Of a DNA stretch of 64,000 bases, positions 1-11,630 are shown one piece after another. The position numbers and the translations under genes are program-made. The stretch spans positions 59,373 through 123,372 of the forward strand of contig WELB01000254.1 of NCBI GenBank assembly GCA_009602725.1. The letters run 5' to 3'. Source of the DNA: Spirogloea muscicola. Its lineage: Eukaryota; Streptophyta; Zygnematophyceae; Spirogloeales; Spirogloeaceae. The notes below the pieces were generated by a model that was not told the DNA's origin, did not search any database, and saw only the letters and a list, made by a program, of their open reading frames with translations. How positions within the stretch are numbered: the first letter of the stretch is position 1; each line of letters begins with the position of its first letter.

Positions 1-18
1 CCCCCCCCCCCCCCCCCC
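1..18. repeat. Poly-C run at window start
   Basis: Eighteen consecutive C bases open the window. Together with the poly-G runs that flank the N gap near 41.2-41.4 kb, this looks more like a contig-end homopolymer than a biological tract. Confidence 0.6.
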
Positions 19-27
19 ATCCGAAAG

Positions 28-234
28 ATAGTGTGCTCGCCCATTGAACATAGTAGGATAGGGGCTGGGAAAGCCAGCCCAAAAAAGAATGAACAGATTA
101 CGAGAAGGGGGCCAGGGGAAGCGCTAAGAAAAACAAGCACACTGAGGACCAAAGCAGCTACGAATCACTCAGTAACCCCTGCTAAGCTGCCGCAGATCAG
201 AGATGCTAGGCTCCTGGAAGTGGGTCCCCTTCGA
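28..234 (-). mobile_element. LINE 3'-end fragment (5'-truncated)
   Basis: Read on the minus strand, this piece carries the last codons of the LINE protein (ending LLSRGY-like, then TGA at about position 170), its 3' untranslated region and the GGCTGG..CCAGCC hairpin, followed by the ATGGGCGAGCAC end block. The same sequence recurs more than ten times in the window. It lies just upstream of neprosin copy 1 and stops where the neprosin 5' block begins (about 258). Confidence 0.8.
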
Positions 235-257
235 AAGCGCCCTTTCCCTACAAAAGC

Positions 258-398
258 TAGGCCAGCCTCCCACCAACCCTCACCTCAGAAAACCCCCCCC
301 CCGCCGCTTGGCGCTCCGCGCCCGCGGAGCTCCCCCGCGGGCGCCCCGGCCCTCCTCCACCCCCAGCAGCTGTGCCCTCCTCCCCCGCAAGCGCCGCG
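258..398 (+). promoter_or_regulatory. Conserved GC-rich 5' block of neprosin copies 1-3
   Basis: A C-rich stretch starting GGCCAGCCTCC and running to the signal-peptide ATG is shared with 6588-6781 and 16337-16529. It holds the likely 5' untranslated region and core promoter. No TATA box is evident. The conservation shows that the duplication units included the promoter. Confidence 0.5.
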
Positions 399-3125
399 AT
401 GGCGCGCCTCCGCCTTCTGGCGCTCCTCATCCTGGCCCTGCTCGCGCTCCAGGCCTGCTCCCTCCAAGGCGCCGCTGCCCGTCGGCCAGGTGAGAAGCCG
501 CCTCGTCCCCGGTCGCGCTCCTCAATGCTCGAGCTTTGCGGGCGCACGCCACGTGCCATGCTGCAAGGAGACGCTTACGTGCGTCGTGCTCCTGCCGTCG
601 CCGCTTGCTGGCATGAGACAGTCGGGGCATCATGGGGCTCAAAAGTGGTCGGGTGGTGGAGTCACGAGTTGCTGACCTTGGCACGGCGTCCGCATGTTGG
701 CGAGGTGTTTGCAGGCAAGAAGGAGATGGCAAAGATGAAGAAGTACATGGGTCAGCACAAACGCCCTGCCGTGACGACAATCAAGGTGAACACTGGTCTA
801 CACCGGGCATACATCGCAACGTTGATTTCAGATGTCAAGCGATCTCAAATGAGATGCTGTCAAAGGAGCCCTGGCCACTTTCAGTGGTTACAGTATGTAT
901 TGCCATGCTCATCCTCTAACTCACGAAATGTGCCCCTGATGATCCTGGCATCCATCTTCAGACGAAGGATGGAGACACGGTCGACTGCGTGAAGATCAAG
1001 GACCAAATGAGCATGCAGACTGCACTTGCAAAGGGACATGAAGTTCAAGTAGGTCGATGTTGCCCCTCCCTTTCTGGGGTTCCGTCTCAGTAGAAGTTGT
1101 GACAGTGGCGAATTGTGTACCTCTAAGGGCCCTTGTTACCAAGGCCACTCTCTCCTGCTATTGGGACGAGGAAAACCCCCTCATACATAGTGATTGCTTG
1201 GTCGTGGTGCAGATGCAAGGCCCCACCGTATCCAACTCCATGAAGACAAGTCCAAAAGCCAACCATACACTACAAAGCTGGGGCACTTGTCCACCTGGCA
1301 CAGTCCCGGTGCGCCGAATCACTCGTAAGGCACATTGCAGAAGACATGCTATTGATGATGGGCCTCATAACAGTCCCTTAGAGTTTTTTGGCAAGGCCAG
1401 TCCTCCTCAGCAGGGTTGCTTAGCTCATGTCCGTGGATCCATGCTGAGGCCCCTTCTGATTTGTTGTGGACCTCACACCGTTGTGTGGTCTTCATCTGCA
1501 GTTGCGGAGATGATGCGAGCAGGCTCAGTGGCACAATATATGACCAAATATCCAGGCGCCTCAGAATTAGCACCGCAGTCTCAGGGTGGCAGTGAGGGCC
1601 AATTTGTGCCAAAACGTCAAGGGTTCACTGTTGAGGACATGGAATCTGGCGACGGGAGCGTCAAGATTAACAAGAATGCCGTGGAGAAACCTTCCGTTGC
1701 CGGCCATGAGGTCAGTGCACTTTCATCCCAAGACGCTTGTGTTATTTTTGAGTGACCTGACAATTCGAGGTCGTAATACACCTTGTTCAGGTATCTACAC
1801 CAAGTAAAGGACATGGAAAACCTCAACTATGCATTGCTGCTTTTTGACATAGGACTCTGTGCTCTGTTCTTGGTGAGCAGTATGCAGTTACACAGTACCC
1901 CAAGTATGGGTCAACCCCCATATACGGATCCAAGGCCACTTACAACATCTGGAATCCTTATGTCCAATATGGTGATGAGTTCAGCTTGACACAGACCTGG
2001 CTTGTCGCCGGGTCATACGGTGCTGGAGACCTGAACACCATTGAAGTTGGACATCAGGTAAGTCCTTTCTCCTTTGCAGACGACACACAGTATTCTGGAC
2101 CTGTCTGTGTTGTTGCCTTGAGAAACGTGCGTAATACCGACATGAGCTAGTGCAGAGGGCTGACAATGCTCTCGCTTGGATCACTGGCAGCTCTACCCTA
2201 ACAAGTATGGAGATTACAACTCTCGCCTCTTCATATATTGGACTGTAAGTTCTGCAATGCTCTGCCCTTATCACCTCCAACTGCAATTACCAATAAGCCG
2301 CCACCAGCTTACTAATGTCAGATGACTTCACATGTTTTTATCCACAACAATTGCAAGGATGCACTTGTGCTGTGATTGTGGGCTGCAGTCATAAGTTCTG
2401 TACTCTGCTTATAGCTCACTGCTGCTGCAATTCGTACGCAGAGGGATGCCTACAAGACCACTGGCTGCTACAACCTGGACTGCAGCGGCTTCATTCAGAC
2501 AAACAATGCCGTGTATATTGGTGGCAAAATCTCACCTGTGTCGGGCTACGCAGGCACCCAGTACGAGTACACTGTACTAGTCTTCAAGGTACACACCAAT
2601 TTCTCATGTCTTGCAGCTGAATTCCAATAGCTTTGGGCCTCTAGGCTTTCTATAAGTGGTGTGTGTTGCATTGCAGCCAACAACTTCAGACTTTTGCCCC
2701 ATAAAGGCTTCAATATGGTTGAATTAAGTCATCTCGATGTGCAGGACCCTGGTAGCAAGCACTGGTGGCTTCAATTTCAGGGCCAGTGGGTCGGATACTG
2801 GCCATACTGGATCTTCAACCGCCTGAACAGTTATGCAAACATTGTACAATGGGGTGGCGAGATTGTGAACAATCAGCACAATGGCAGGCACACCGGTACT
2901 TACATGGGATCAGGATGGTATGCATCAAGGGGTTACAAGTACGCTGCCTATGTCCGCAACCTGCAGTACGTGAATCCTTACAACACGCTTTACAACACCA
3001 ACAACCAGCTGGCAAGCATTGTCACCAACAGCAACTGTTACAGCATCCTGGTGGGCTCCAACCCTGGCAACTGGGAGTCATACTTTTACTTTGGCGGCAT
3101 TGGGTACAGCTCCATTTGCCCCTAA
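399..3125 (+). CDS. Neprosin-family secreted endopeptidase, copy 1 (9 exons)
   Basis: Exons fit at 399-489, 715-785, 962-1048, 1213-1324, 1502-1710, 1881-2057, 2191-2244, 2442-2588 and 2745-3125, all with GT-AG borders and matching phases, giving 442 residues. A leucine-rich signal peptide (residues 1-27) begins at the ATG shared by copies 1-3. Exons 2-4 encode the neprosin activation-peptide domain (GDTVDCVKI, WGTCPPGTVPVRR); exons 5-9 the neprosin domain (PF03080). The two catalytic glutamates of the family (E188 and E297 in Nepenthes neprosin) match E245 (NTIEVG) and E355 (QWGGE), about 110 residues apart as in the enzyme. The mature product should be a secreted or wall/vacuole-located glutamic peptidase; that it cleaves after proline is inferred from the family. 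It is the most diverged of the three tandem copies. Confidence 0.9.
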
Positions 3126-3317
3126 AGGAAACCACCCCGTTCAACAGGGAAATAGTAACAACAATGTCAGCACGCACTCTGCTTCCTTGGCGGTGCTCCA
3201 GCATCCTAAATAGCCTGTCGGAATTGCATGTGCTCACCTGTGGATACTAGTGTCGCACTGTCACCTGAGCCACCTTAGCATAGGGCTTCCTTTCATGATA
3301 GCCCACATTTTGCAATG

Positions 3318-3395
3318 TTTTTTGCCTGAACAATGTATCGGCTTGAATTGGCAACTAATTCTGTTCATGCGCACCGCATGCCTTCTCTCTTCCTC
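3318..3395 (+). repeat. Short dispersed repeat (GAACAATGTAT...GCGC type)
   Basis: A block of about 75 bases, opening with GAACAATGTATCGGCTTGAA and ending near a GCGCACCGC motif, lies 200 bases after the copy 1 stop codon. Related blocks occur at 20798-20870 (reverse), 36603-36665, 41533-41550 (partial) and 46035-46110 (reverse). Degenerate relatives sit at the same place after neprosin copies 2 and 3, so this one predates the triplication. Confidence 0.55.
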
Positions 3396-3921
3396 TCTGG
3401 TTGGTCAAGAACCACCGGTTGGCTTCCTGGTGACAAGTGCTAGCTTTGCTCACTTCACAAGTTCGATATGTAAAATTTTGCGGTTTCACTTCACATCCTT
3501 GACATTGTGAAGTTGAGTGCTTACCCTGCAAGATAGATTGTAAATCGGCTGTCATGCGCTGAGGACTTTTCAGCAGCTTTATCAGGGCTGTGAGTGCTGT
3601 AAAATTGGAAAGCATTTCATTGTACATCCGATTAGAAGTACGGCAGCTGTGAGAGTCACTGCACTACCAAAGTCTTCTGGAATCGCGTATCCTTCAACAC
3701 TAGCTACTGCTGTATGGCTAGTTGCTGATTGCATATTGAATAATGGCAACATATGATGACAACTTCCAGCGGTGGCCGGTTTGCCGCCGCTGGTTTATCA
3801 AAGGGTCCAATTATTTCATCCCACAGGCCTCAGTTGCGTGTTACAGTTGCGGCTCTCATAAAGCCTGCACCGCTTGCAGAGTTTAGCCCTTCTTCAGCAT
3901 TCTATGCGCGCACGAAGCCAG

Positions 3922-4121
3922 GAAAGAAGGGCTCGCCCATACAGGATCGGGGCTGGGAAAGGCCAGCCCAAAGACGAATGGAACGAAGTTCGGGAAGGGG
4001 CCAGGGGAAGCACTAAGAAAACACAAGCACAAAAAGAAACGAAGCAGCCACGAAGCACTCAGTAACCCCTGCTAAACAGCCTCTGGTCAGAGAAACTTGG
4101 CTCCTGGAAGCAAGTCCCTTG
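3922..4121 (-). mobile_element. LINE 3'-end insertion with target-site duplication
   Basis: A 200-base minus-strand LINE tail (last ORF codons, 3' UTR, hairpin at about 3951-3972) is inserted in the 3' flank of neprosin unit 1. The 8-base flanks GAAGCCAG (3914-3921) and GAAGGCAG (4122-4129) look like a target-site duplication. The homologous flank of unit 2 (about 10755-10785) reads straight through the site without the insert. The element is strongly 5'-truncated and ends without poly(A), in a CTTTC-type 3' end. Confidence 0.75.
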
Positions 4122-4129
4122 GAAGGCAG

Positions 4130-4735
4130 GCCACTGGCTTCCGTGGCGGTGCTCCAACTCCAAAAGTCAACCCGTGTATATGTGTTAACTCGCGAGTACT
4201 AGTCAAGCCCAGGGCGAACTAGGGCTCAGCTTTGCCCTGATGTATGTAGCTTCTCTTAGCCTAGTGCTTCGTTTCGTGTAGCCGCTCTCTTTGCACTACT
4301 CTTCCTTTCGAAGTTACCCATATACACACAGGGAAGGATCAAAGCCTCCAGATGACATTGGCAGTAGGGATGTTAGGAGCAAAACCCCTGAAGGTGAAGC
4401 CCTTGAGCACTCAGCGCATAGAGCGTACACAGGGCAGCGGAAGTCTAGCCCTATGGCGCCCCCGTCAGGCAGCGACTCCACCTCCTGGGCTCGAGCCGGC
4501 AACTGTAGCGACAGGGGCACAGCGACGGGCTAGTCACAGAGCCGACAGCGAGCGCACGACGGGCTGCGACGGCACAGAAAGCAGCAGGGCTGCGAGCCGG
4601 CAGCGAGCTGCGGCGACCGATGCGGCAGGCAGCGGTAGGGCAGCCCCGCTCTCTCTGGGCCTTATTGGACTGAACTCCTCAGTCCGGTCTCAGCCCACCA
4701 TGACAGCGCTTCACGTGCCACCCTTCCCCTTGAGA
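4130..4735. repeat. Neprosin 3'-flank duplicated block, unit 1 copy
   Basis: This block aligns along its length with 10780-11395, downstream of neprosin copy 2. Shared landmarks include TACTAGTCAAGCCCAGGGCG, ACACAG..AAGG.TCAAAGCCTCC, the TCAGGCAGCGAC segment and a GC-rich GACGGGCTACGACGG segment. No convincing coding frame is conserved. It is simply part of the segmental duplication and is absent after copy 3. Confidence 0.6.
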
Positions 4736-4935
4736 AGGAAGTGCTTCTCAGAAGGGAGCGATGGCTGTGAAAGAGAAAAGCTCCTCGAACCTACGGCTAT
4801 GGCTGTGAGAGGCCAGCCCGAAAACATTTACAAGGTCTGAATGGCCGGATGGCGTAAGATGCAAAATTCTATTCTCCAAGACGTCAGCAAGAGGAGCTCA
4901 ATAACCTCTAGTCAGCAAGCAGCAGATCAGATTAA
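4735..4935 (-). mobile_element. Degenerate LINE 3'-end fragment
   Basis: On the minus strand the segment reads the LINE protein end (LLTRGY then stop at 4898-4900), followed by a divergent 3' UTR with a GGCC-type tail. It marks the end of the neprosin unit 1 duplication; a similar degenerate tail ends unit 2 (11395-11630). Confidence 0.55.
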
Positions 4936-5769
4936 CAGAAACTGATAGCTGGATGGTACTGGGGAGGCTACCCACCTCACCAGTCGGGCGAACAACGACG
5001 CGCGCGACGTTGGACCAAACAAATCCGAACAACGGAGCGATATGGCGACGAAGGCGCAACCTGAAATCCTTGTGCGCAACGGCGACGTAGAGCCTGAGGC
5101 GGCAATTACGATCAGCACACAAATACAAGGCACGAGCCACGGTACGCCGCAGGATGGGGTAAGAAGGGACTGATGAACTGCCGCCATGCTCAATGGCTGC
5201 TCCAAGGTGAACGAAACTTGTTATGGTTAGCTTTAAACCAATATTGTGGCCCCAAGGAGGAGGTGGAAGAAGGCCAACAGAGCAACTCCTGCAGCTTTTA
5301 AGTGCTCGACCGCAGCTAGTCAAAAGCAAAAGGATCACACACTCAGTGAAGGGGTAGGCCGAGTCTGCACCAGTCAAGGGCGGGTCCGAGACAGTGGTGG
5401 GACAGACTACCAGAAGAAGCTACGACTGTGGCTATAGATGACAGCTGAGGAGCTACCACAGCTGGCAATTGCCCCACGAGCCGTGGGCTGCGACAGAGTT
5501 GCGTTCAAGGTGGCGCTGGTCATCTTGTGTATCGTACATTGACTCAATTGCCTTTGTGCAGCTTAAGGACTCGGTAAACGTCTCGCAAGCCACATAGCTG
5601 CGGAAATGATGGCATAAGTAGCGGAAGACTCGTCACTAGTTTCAACGTCCTCGATCTCTGACCACTGCTTGCTTGCCTTGCCTTTCACCAGGCCTCCTTC
5701 AACGCCTAACGGTTGCTTCCATACGCACGTAGTGTAGAACAGACAACAAGTGTCTTAGGCTCGTTACGA
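4936..5769. other. Unassigned intergenic stretch
   Basis: No conserved protein, RNA gene or recognisable repeat was identified. Open frames here are short and show no family motif. The right end grades into the Ty3/gypsy fossil and may include more of it. Confidence 0.4.
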
Positions 5770-6310
5770 GTTTGACAAGGGCATGCACACGCACATCAAG
5801 GGGCTCAAGGCCTTCTCCAACCTCTACCAGTGCCGGAATGCACCTGGGAGGTCGTGACGATGGATGTTCTCACAAATCTACCAAAGACAAGTGCAAAGAA
5901 TGATGCGATCTTTGTCGTGTTTGACGAGTTGATCAAGTTGGTGCAGGTTGAAGCGATCAACTGCCATGTCTGCAGCCAATCTAGCCAAAGTATACGTCAG
6001 TCTGGTGTTTAGGAATCTCGGTCATCCAAAGATTATTGTGTCTAGTAGAGACCCACTTGATCAGCCGATTGGAAAAGGATTTATCTAAAGCTTTGGGAAC
6101 TGAGTTGGCTATGTCAACGGCGTTCCATCCTCAAACGGATGGCCAGACTGAAGGGGCCAACAGAACACTTGTGAATAAATGCTTAGGTCGGCAGCAAAAG
6201 GCAGTCGACTGGGAAATTCTCCTACCAGCAGTGGAGTTTGCTCACAACAACTCAATCAGCGCGTCGACGGGCTTCACAGTATTCTTCCTTGACCAGGGAA
6301 AGCATCCGAG
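5770..6310 (+). mobile_element. Ty3/gypsy LTR retrotransposon fossil (integrase region)
   Basis: Broken remnant of a Ty3/gypsy pol gene. The recognisable part is the integrase core, with the family motif FHPQTDGQTE and a downstream WEILLPAVEFAHN segment. Only the integrase end is seen; no LTR, reverse transcriptase or gag part was found beside it. It carries several breaks and looks old. It abuts the upstream region of neprosin copy 2. Confidence 0.85.
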
Positions 6311-6318
6311 AGACCCTG

Positions 6319-6781
6319 GGTCAACGCGCAGAAGTCATCGGTCAGCGGCCAGCGGCAATGGTCAGCGGTCAACGGGGGGCCGGTCATTCACCCGTGACGG
6401 AGGAGCCAGTCTGGAGAGCGTGCGAGGGCCGGCGCTGATCCCGCTGCCCCGCCGGGGTGCGGTGGAGCCGCCTCGTGGTGGGCGCCCCGGGCCCGGGGGC
6501 ACTCCTCGAGAGCTGCCGTTGTCGGAAACCTGCCGGCCAGGAGAACAGGACCAGGTCAGTGCCCCTCCCCTGCTTCCCTTCGAGAGCTCGGCCAGCCTCC
6601 CCCCCTCACCTCAGCTCCTTCGCAGCTTCCCCCGCGCCCCGAGGTGCCCGGCCCTCCTCCACCTTTGGCAGAGCCACTCTCTCCACCACCCGCAGCTGCC
6701 CACCAACCGGCTCGCTGCCCCACCTCCCGCCCGCCATCCGCAGCCCTCCTCCCCAGCAGGCCCCCCGCCTGCCTCTCCTCC
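6319..6781 (+). promoter_or_regulatory. Upstream region of neprosin copy 2
   Basis: From about 6340 this stretch is homologous to 16130-16529, upstream of copy 3 (shared GTCAACG, GGGCCGGCGCTGA-like and GGGCGCC blocks). It contains two GGTCAA boxes (6319, 6367), the reverse complement of the plant W-box TTGACC. The boundary with the Ty3 fossil is abrupt, so distal promoter sequence may have been replaced. Regulation by WRKY factors is inference only. Confidence 0.4.
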
Positions 6782-9538
6782 ATGGCGCGCCTCCGCCTTC
6801 CGGCGCTGCGCCTCCTGGCCCTGCTCGCGCTCCAGGCCTGCACCCTCCGTGGCGCCGCTGCCGCGCGGCCAGGTGAGCAGCCGCCTCGTTCTCAGTCACG
6901 CTCCTCGGTGCTCGAGCTTTGCCGGCGGACGCAAAGCCATGCTGCAAGGAGTCGCTTTCGGGCGTCGTGCTCCTGCCGCCGCCGCTTGCTGGCATGAGAC
7001 AGTCGGGATAGCATGGGGCTCCAGTGCTTGCGGTTGGTGGAGTCACGAGTTGCTGACCTTGGCACGGGCGTCCGAGGTGTTTGCAGGCAACAAGGAGATG
7101 GCAAAGATGAAGAAGCACATGGCTCAGCACAAGCGCCCTGCCGTGACGACAATCAAGGTAAGCACCACTCTGATTGAAAAGATGTATACCGGGCATACAT
7201 CGCAATTTCAAAGGTCGAGCTATCTCAAAAGGAAAAGCTCCCGAATGAGCCCTGCTGGCCGCAGTGAGCACTCACAATATGTGTTGCCATGCACATCCTT
7301 TCAACTTCCGAAATGTACCCCTAACGATCCTGGCATCCATCTTCAGACGAAAGACGGGGACACAGTCGACTGCGTGAAGGTTGAAGACCAGATGCGCATG
7401 CAGACTGCACATGCAAAGGGACATAGAGTCCAAGTAAGACGATGTTGCCCCTACCTTTCTTGGAATCCGGCTCAGAAGAAGTTGTAACACTAGCAAATCG
7501 TGTAATTCGAGGGCCCTTTTGACCAAGGCCACTCTCTCCTGCTATTGGGATGATAGCACACCCCTCATACATAGTAATTGCTTGGTCGTGCTGCAGATGC
7601 AAGGCCCCTTCGTTCCGATCTCCTCAAGACGAGTCCGAAAGCCAACCATACACTACAAACCTGGGGCATCTGTCCAAGTGGCACTGTCCCTGTGCGCCGA
7701 ATCACCCGTAAGGCACCTTGCAGAAAGAAGACATGCCATTGATGATGGGCCTCATGACAGTCCCTTGAGGTTGTTGGCAAGGACAGTCCTCCCAAGCAGG
7801 GTTGCTTAGCTCATGTCCGTGGATCCATGCTTAGGCCCCTTCTGATCTGGCGTAGACCTGATAGGCTTGTGTGGTCTTCATCTGCAGTCGAGGAGATGAT
7901 GCGAGCAGGCTCACTGGCACAATATATGGCCAAGCATCCAGGCGCTTCACAATCAGCACCAGAGTCTCAGGGTGGCAGTGGGGGCCAATTTGTTCCAAAA
8001 CGTCACAATGTGACTGCTGAGGACATGGATTCTGGCGATGGAAGCGTGAAACTCAACAAGAATGCCGTGGAGAAACGTTCCGTTGCCGGCCATGAGGTCA
8101 GTGCACTTTCATCCTGAAACGGATGTGCTTTTCTGATCTCATTCTAGAGTGACTTGACATTTTGAGGACGTGATACACCTCAATCGGTTATCGACACAAA
8201 GTAGTCAAGGACATGGAAACGCTCAAGAATGCATTGCTGCTTTCTGACATAGGATCCTGTGCTCTGTTCATGATGAGCAGTATGCAGTCACACAGTACCC
8301 CAGGTCTGTTTCAACCCCCATGTATGGTTCCAAGGCCACTTACAACATTAGGAATCTTTATGTCCAATATGGTGATGAGTTCAGCTTGACACAGACCTGG
8401 CTTGTTGCCGGGTCATACGGTGCCGGAGACCTCAACACCATTGAAGTCGGACATCAGGTCAGTCCTGTCTCCTCTGCAGACGACACTCACTATCCTGGAC
8501 CTGTCTGTGTCTTTGCCTTCAGATAAGTGCTTGAAAACGACAACTGAGCTAGTGCTTGAGAGGGCTGACAGTGCTCTCTCTTGGATCATTGGCAGCTCTA
8601 CCCCAACAAGTACGGAGATCACAATTCTCGTCTCTTCATTTATTGGACTGTAAGTCCTCCAATGCTCTGCCCTTATAACCTCCTACAGCAACTAGCAAAG
8701 AGCAGCCACCGGCTTATTGATATCAGATGACTTCACAAATTTGTATGCACGGCATTTGCATGAATGCACTTGTGCTGCAATTGTGGGCTGCAGTGTGAGT
8801 CTCTGTGCCCAGCTTACAGCTTACTGCTGCTGCAATGCCTGCGCAGAGGGATGCCTACAAGACCACTGGCTGCTACAACCTGGACTGCAGCGGCTTCATC
8901 CAGACAAACAACGCCGTGTATCTTGGTGGCAAAGTCTCACCTGTGTCGAGCTGGGGAGGTACCCAATACGAGTACACTGTACTAGTATTCAAGGTACACA
9001 CCAATGTGCCATGTCTTGCCGCTGAAAATGGATAGGTTTGGGCCTCTAGGCTATCTACAAGTGGTTTGTGTTGCATCGCAGCCAAGTTTTAGACTTCTGA
9101 AAGGGCTGCCCCATGGAAGGCTTCAGTTGTATTGAAGTGAGTCATCTCGACGTGCAGGACCCTGGTAGCAAGCACTGGTGGCTTCAGTACCAGGGCCAGT
9201 GGGTGGGTTACTGGCCGTACTGGCTCTTCAAACGCCGAAACAGCTGTGCAAACACTGTACAATGGGGTGGCGAGATTGTGAATGCTGAGCACAATGGCAA
9301 GCACACCGGTACTTACATGGGATCAGGATGGTATGCGTCAAAGGGTTACAAGTACGCTGCCTATGTCCGCAACCTGCAGTACGTGACTCCTTCCAACACG
9401 CTCTACAATACCAGCAACCAGCTGGCAACCATTGTCACCAACAGCAACTGCTATAGCATCTCGGTGGGCTCCAACCCAGGCAACTGGGAGTCTTACTTCT
9501 ACTTTGGCGGCATTGGATACAGCTCTATTTGCCCCTAA
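6782..9538 (+). pseudogene. Neprosin copy 2 with a frameshift in exon 4
   Basis: All nine exons of copies 1 and 3 are present: 6782-6872, 7087-7157, 7347-7433, 7597-7707, 7888-8096, 8281-8457, 8596-8649, 8847-8993 and 9158-9538. The signal peptide, GDTVDCVKV motif, catalytic NTIEVG and QWGGE motifs and C-terminal GIGYSSICP are intact. Exon 4 is 111 bases instead of 112; one base is missing between about 7608 and 7640. With the normal splice sites the reading frame shifts and meets a stop at the start of exon 5, ending within the activation-peptide region. Exons 6-9 otherwise look under constraint and closely match copy 3. It is either a very recent pseudogene or a base-call error in a live gene. 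Confidence 0.75.
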
Positions 9539-9539
9539 A

Positions 9540-10061
<522 letters not shown>

Positions 10062-10064
<3 letters not shown>

Positions 10065-10779
10065 CGTTGTTCGAAAACATTCCAACCAAACCATCGATTG
10101 GCTTCCTGGTGACAAATGCTAGCTTTGCTCAGTAGTCGCTTTGACAGCTTATTCCCCAAGTTTGATATGAATATGTTGCGGCTTCACCTCACATCCTTGA
10201 CGTTGTGAAGTTGCATACTCACCCTGCAAGATAATGTGCTGTCATGTGCTGAGAAGTTCCATTCTCCAGGGCTGTGACAGTTTGGTTTATTGCTCTTAAA
10301 GAATAACGTAATGATCATTCCACTCTGGCCCACATTATCAAAACTGCAGCTGTGATCGTTATTGCAGTGCAAAGTCATTTGGGTTCACTTGTTATTGAAC
10401 AGTAGCTAGCTGCTGTTTGGCTAGTCGCTGATTGCGTCACATGATCTGTTGCAAGCCCAGAAAGGTGGGCAATGCTCATGATTACCGTGTGATGAAGAAT
10501 GCAAGACATGACGACCAACGTCCAGCATTAGCTGGTTAGTCGCTGCTGCTTAATCTAAGAGTCCAACTACGACAGTACAACAGCTACTTCCCCTCCTCCA
10601 CCGTGTTGCTCAACAAGTTGATGTGCGCCGCTGTAGTTGGGAGGGCAGCTTGGCCTACACTAGCATTACACAGGGCGTCAATCGCGTGTTACAGCTGCGG
10701 CTCTCACAAAGCATGCAGCGCTCGCAGGCTTAAAGCTCTTCTTCAGCAATCTGGGCGGGCACTAAGCCAGGCCACTGGC
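10062..10779. other. 3' flank of neprosin unit 2, no gene
   Basis: Homologous to 3400-3921 after copy 1 and to 19480-19930 after copy 3 (for example GGCTTCCTGGTGACAAATGC). No coding frame is conserved between the three. It contains the empty site for the unit 1 LINE insertion at about 10765-10785. Confidence 0.5.
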
Positions 10780-11395
10780 TGCCGCGGCGGTGCTCCAGCT
10801 CTCAAACTTTGCCCGTCCCATCTGTATGTGCTGACTCGCGGTACTAGTCAAGCCCAGGGCGATGCAGGGCTCAGTGTTTCCCCGATATAGTTAGCCCCTC
10901 TTAGCCTAGAGCTCTATTATGTATAGCCGCACTCTTTGCAATACTCTTCTTATCAACCCTAATGTTGTACACACAGTGAAGGGTCAAAGCCTCCCAACAA
11001 ATATGGCAGTAGAAAATGAAAAGAGAAAAACCCCCTAAAGGTGAAGCTTTCGAGCATCCAGCGCATACAGCGCACAGTGCAGCGGAAGCTTTGCCCTGTG
11101 GCGCCCCCGTCAGGCAGCGACCCACCTCCTGGGCACGAGCCAGCAACTGTTTGCCGGTGGCACAGCGACGGACTTGTCACAGGGCCGACAGTGAGCGTAC
11201 GACGGGCTACGACGGCAAGCAGCAGGGCTGCGAGCCGGTAGCGAGCAGCGGCGACAGCTGCGGCAGGCAGCAGCAGGTTTGCGACTCTTACTCCGGGCCT
11301 CACTGGACTGAACTCCCCAGCCCCTTGTCAGCCCAATACTTACAGCGCTTCATGTGCCACCTTTTCCTTGAGAAGAGTGCTTCCCAGAAGGGGGC
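10780..11395. repeat. Neprosin 3'-flank duplicated block, unit 2 copy
   Basis: Counterpart of 4130-4735. The two are clearly related but differ by many substitutions and small indels, so this duplication is not very recent. Confidence 0.6.
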
Positions 11396-11630
11396 GACGA
11401 CTGTGACAGATAGTGACTCTCTCAAAGGGGACAAGGGCTGTGAACAGCCAGTCCGCAGAATTGACAAGGTCCGAATTGGTTAAACGCACTTCTTTAAAGC
11501 TTGCCCAGTAGGATAATTACGCCGTGACCTCTAGTGAGAAGCCGCAAAGCAGAAAGGCTAGCAGCCGGAAAGAAGAAAGTGCTCGCCATTGAGGATAGGG
11601 GCTGGAAAAGCCAGCCCAAAAAAGATGTAC
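11395..11630 (-). mobile_element. LINE 3'-end fragments, two in series
   Basis: A degenerate tail (11395-11560, with the LLTRGH-like ORF end near 11525) is followed by a better preserved tail (11570-11630) with the TGCTCGCC(C)ATTGAGGATAG block and hairpin. Both lie on the minus strand. Confidence 0.6.

Noticed and set aside
6238-6876. Plus-strand frames across the copy 2 promoter as an N-terminal extension of neprosin
   Set aside because: They run from the Ty3 fossil into GC-rich promoter sequence. The signal-peptide ATG at 6782 is conserved in all three copies.
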